The notes beneath the pieces are model-generated. The model did not search any database and was not told the DNA's origin. It was given only the letters and a program-made list of their open reading frames with translations. Made by a program: the position numbers and the translations under genes. DNA of 6,846 bases from NCBI GenBank assembly GCA_007135435.1, contig SLIW01000359.1:1-6846 (forward strand). Reading direction: 5' to 3'. Below, piece by piece: positions 5,059 through 6,846 of this stretch (position 1 is its first letter; every line of letters begins with the position of its first letter). Source of the DNA: Natronomonas sp. (GTDB taxonomy: Archaea > Halobacteriota > Halobacteria > Halobacteriales > Haloarculaceae).

Positions 5059-5869
5059 CGTCGGGCCGCGGAACTCGGTCCGGTCGATCGAGGACGTGGC
5101 GTACCTCGTCCGATCCGAACACCGCGTGCAGGCGCTCGTCGCGGTGGCCGACCGGCCCCGGAGCCGGGCGGCGCTGGGGGAGCTGACCGGGGTGTCGGCG
5201 TCGACCATCCGGCGGACGCTGCGTGCGTTCGAGACGCGCAACTGGGTCCGACGGACCGGCCGCCGGTACGAGGCGACGGCGCTGGGCGAGTTCGTCGCGT
5301 CGTCGATGACGGACGTGATCGACCGGTTCGAGACCGAGCTGACCCTGCGGGACGTCTGGAACCAGCTCCCCGACGAGACCGGCGAGTTCGCCCTCGATCC
5401 CGGGATGGAGACGACCGTGACCGTCGCGGACGCCGACGACCCCTACGCCCCGGTGAACCGCTTCGAGTCGGTGCTCCGGGACGCCGACGAGATCCGGTTC
5501 CTCGGGTCCGAGGTCGCCCTCTTCGAGCCGTGCCTGGAGGTGTTCCTGGGACTGCTCGAGGAGGGGATCGACGCGACGACGATCGAGCCCCCGCGGTGCA
5601 CCGAGTACTTCGTCTCGACGTACCCGGACCGGAGCCGCGCGGCGATGCGGCGGGAGAACTTCACCGTGCTGGAGCACGACGACCTGCCCCCCTACGGGGT
5701 CGGGCTCCTCGACGAGCTGGTCGTCGTCTGCTGCTACGAGCAGAACTGCGGGACGGTCCAGGTCCTGGTCGAGAGCGACACGCCCGTGGCGCGCGAGTGG
5801 GCGGAGTCGATCTACGCGGTCTACGAACGGGAGGCCCGGCCACCCGAGATCGACGCCCTCGCGCAGTGA
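5042..5869 (+). CDS. Winged-helix transcriptional regulator with FilR1-type sensor domain, cysteine-rich
   Basis: A 275-residue DNA-binding protein of a type common in haloarchaea. Residues about 24-88 form the winged helix (EHRVQALVAVADRPRSRAALGELTGVSASTIRRTL...), with SASTIRRTL as the likely recognition helix. Residues about 130-262 match the FilR1/DUF1724 sensor domain (VNRFESVLRDADEIRFLGSEV, LGLLEEGIDATTIE, ending in AREWAESIYAVYEREARP). Five cysteines occur: C164, C186, C230, C231 and C236. The CCYEQNC cluster falls where related proteins, as I recall them, have a cysteine-poor C-G-Y or similar segment. This could bind a metalloid or sense thiol-reactive compounds, which would suit the ArsM-like and OsmC-like neighbours. 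It probably autoregulates the operon it ends. An in-frame extension to GTG 4976 is possible but loses the perfect ribosome site. The ligand is inference only. Confidence 0.85.
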   Translation: MSVLDSVGPRNSVRSIEDVAYLVRSEHRVQALVAVADRPRSRAALGELTGVSASTIRRTLRAFETRNWVRRTGRRYEATALGEFVASSMTDVIDRFETELTLRDVWNQLPDETGEFALDPGMETTVTVADADDPYAPVNRFESVLRDADEIRFLGSEVALFEPCLEVFLGLLEEGIDATTIEPPRCTEYFVSTYPDRSRAAMRRENFTVLEHDDLPPYGVGLLDELVVVCCYEQNCGTVQVLVESDTPVAREWAESIYAVYEREARPPEIDALAQ

Positions 5870-6247
5870 GGAGCCGACCAACCGCCGAACCGCCGACCCG
5901 CCGCTCGCGGACACGCTGTTCTATTCACGGGAGACCACTGGAAACGGGCCCCAACTGAGGGCGTCGTGTTGATCGATGCAGTCGGTGCAGTCAGTGCAGC
6001 CGATGCAATCAATGCTGTCGGTGCAGTCGATGCTGCCGGTGCAGTCGATGCTGTCGGTGCAGTCGATGCTGCCGGTGCAGTCGATGCTGTCGGTGCAGTC
6101 AGTGCAGTCGACGCAGTCGGTGCCGAGGAGGCACGTCCTGGCATTCGTTCGAGCGTCGCCCGTTCTGCAGTGGCCGCCCGAACGTCACAGAGTAGCTACC
6201 AGTACGTCGACCCCCACGAATCTCCTGCCGGGAGGCACCGAACGACC
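5870..6247. other. 378-base gap between regulator and OsmC-like gene
   Basis: After the regulator stop come about 100 bases with Pro/Arg-like GC-rich sequence and no clear promoter, then the 9-bp tandem array (5974-6117), then about 120 ordinary bases. The reading frame of the regulator, and of the OsmC-like gene, has no stop after 5869 right through the gap. A GTG at 5966 could therefore start an OsmC-like protein with a 94-residue Ala/Val-rich extension. No RNA gene or terminator was seen. Confidence 0.55.
5974..6117. repeat. Sixteen tandem 9-bp units
   Basis: The 144 bases split into sixteen 9-mers of the form CGRTGCWGY, for example CGGTGCAGT and CGATGCTGC; a partial seventeenth, CGGTGCCGA, follows. 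From unit 6 to unit 13 a 36-base block (four units) is repeated exactly twice, showing recent duplication. Nine is a multiple of three, so each plus-strand frame reads a simple peptide repeat: DAVGAV, MQSVQS or CSRCSQ. None of these has convincing start and codon support. It is best read as a microsatellite-like array or a cluster of binding sites before the OsmC-like gene. Confidence 0.88.
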
Positions 6248-6846
6248 ATGACCGGAGACACACGGATCAACCAGGGAGTAGAGCTCAAGACGCTCGCGGC
6301 GTTCGCCGAACACGCCGCCGAGAACCCAGACGACGTCCAGCTGGGGCTCGGAGCGTCAGCCACCTACGAGGGGACGGCCGCGCACAGCCTTGCGAAGATC
6401 GACAGCTACCAGCTCGGCGGTGAGACCATCTCTCGCGAGACCAGGGAGTACACCCTCCCCTACGGCGGCTGGAAGGAGGTCCTGGACGCCGGCGGCTGGG
6501 TGGGCGCGACCGATCGGCTGGAGCCGGTCGAGGCCGCGCTGTCCGCGCTCGCCGCCTGCATCAACGTCGGGATCACGATCAACGCCGTCGCGAACGGCGT
6601 GGAGATCGATCACCTCCGGACGGACGTGCGCGCGGACTTCGACCCGGCGGTCCTGTTCAGCCTCGCAGACCTCTCGGAGGCCGATTCGGTCTTCGAGAAC
6701 GTGACCGCCGAGATCCAGATCGAGGGTGACGACCTCGACGACGAGCTGGTCGACGAGTGGGCCCGCCGGGCACCCGTCTACACGCTCGTCTCACTCGGCC
6801 AGGACGTCCAGTTGACCGTCGACACGCCCGCGCAGGTGGCCGGCGA
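6248..6846 (+). CDS. OsmC/Ohr-like protein, 199 residues visible (C-terminus beyond window)
   Basis: OsmC and Ohr proteins are dimeric thiol peroxidases that reduce organic hydroperoxides; related members handle other thiol chemistry. Here LEPVEAALSALAACINVGITINAVANGVEI (91-120, given in part as motif) carries the conserved cysteine, C104, at the start of the long central helix. The second, partner cysteine normally found in a CPV motif is replaced by alanine in RRAPVYTLVS (A175), so a normal two-cysteine peroxidase cycle looks impossible. The front part (SATYEGTAAHSLAKIDSYQL) fits the beta-rich N-terminal half. ATG 6248 has GGAGG at 6231-6235, twelve bases upstream, longer than ideal. An in-frame GTG at 5966 would add a repeat-encoded extension. 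It follows the regulator in the same direction and may be part of the same response. Confidence 0.8.
   Translation, partial: MTGDTRINQGVELKTLAAFAEHAAENPDDVQLGLGASATYEGTAAHSLAKIDSYQLGGETISRETREYTLPYGGWKEVLDAGGWVGATDRLEPVEAALSALAACINVGITINAVANGVEIDHLRTDVRADFDPAVLFSLADLSEADSVFENVTAEIQIEGDDLDDELVDEWARRAPVYTLVSLGQDVQLTVDTPAQVAG

Noticed and set aside
4988..5914. 308-codon minus-strand frame opposite the regulator
   Set aside because: The plus strand carries a winged helix, FilR1-type domain and perfect ribosome site; the minus frame shows no domain.
5959..6190. Cys-rich frame (CSRCSQCSRC type) through the 9-bp array, resembling a metallothionein
   Set aside because: The frame has a stop at 5956-5958 and no ATG, GTG or TTG before the cysteines. 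The CxxC pattern is a by-product of the repeat unit TGCAGTCGG.

Overview
The window looks like a stretch of haloarchaeal (class Halobacteria) DNA. GC is high, codons mostly end in G or C, and the predicted proteins are rich in Asp and Glu. Shine-Dalgarno sites match the archaeal 16S tail (GGAGGTGA, GGAGG). The first gene encodes a Tat-type lipoprotein, the usual haloarchaeal export route. These are direct readings of the sequence; no database search was possible, so family names rest on recognised motifs.

Layout. (1) 1-478, minus strand: N-terminal part of a Tat lipoprotein with a Glu-rich linker encoded by six 18-bp repeats. (2) 479-1075: mostly non-coding, with a likely promoter for the lipoprotein, a possible small Cys-rich gene (853-1077, minus) and a nested palindrome at 1013-1036. 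(3) 1076-3590, plus strand: a tailoring-enzyme pair. It has a SAM methyltransferase with an N-terminal winged helix and an FAD-dependent monooxygenase-like protein, joined by a 28-codon micro-ORF that overlaps both neighbours. (4) 3591-4014: intergenic DNA with several short hairpins followed by nine tandem 16-bp units at 3811-3954. (5) 4015-5869, plus strand: a tightly packed operon of a 35-residue ORF with a strong ribosome site, an ArsM-like methyltransferase, a 51-residue ORF, and a winged-helix/FilR1-type regulator with an unusual cysteine cluster. (6) 5870-6247: a gap holding sixteen 9-bp repeat units that stay open in the frame of the next gene. (7) 6248-6846: an OsmC/Ohr-like protein, cut by the window end.

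How they may work together. The first pair (methyltransferase plus flavin monooxygenase) looks like a small pathway that hydroxylates and then methylates an unknown aromatic, quinone or lipid substrate. The second group combines an ArsM-like methyltransferase, a cysteine-bearing regulator, two tiny ORFs and an OsmC-like thiol protein. This suggests a response to a thiol-reactive stress such as a metalloid, an electrophile or a peroxide. The ArsM-like enzyme lacks one of the usual cysteines and the OsmC-like protein lacks its second cysteine, so the substrate may not be arsenic or a simple peroxide. This second cluster, with its small ORFs and flanking tandem arrays, is the best candidate here for an undescribed system.
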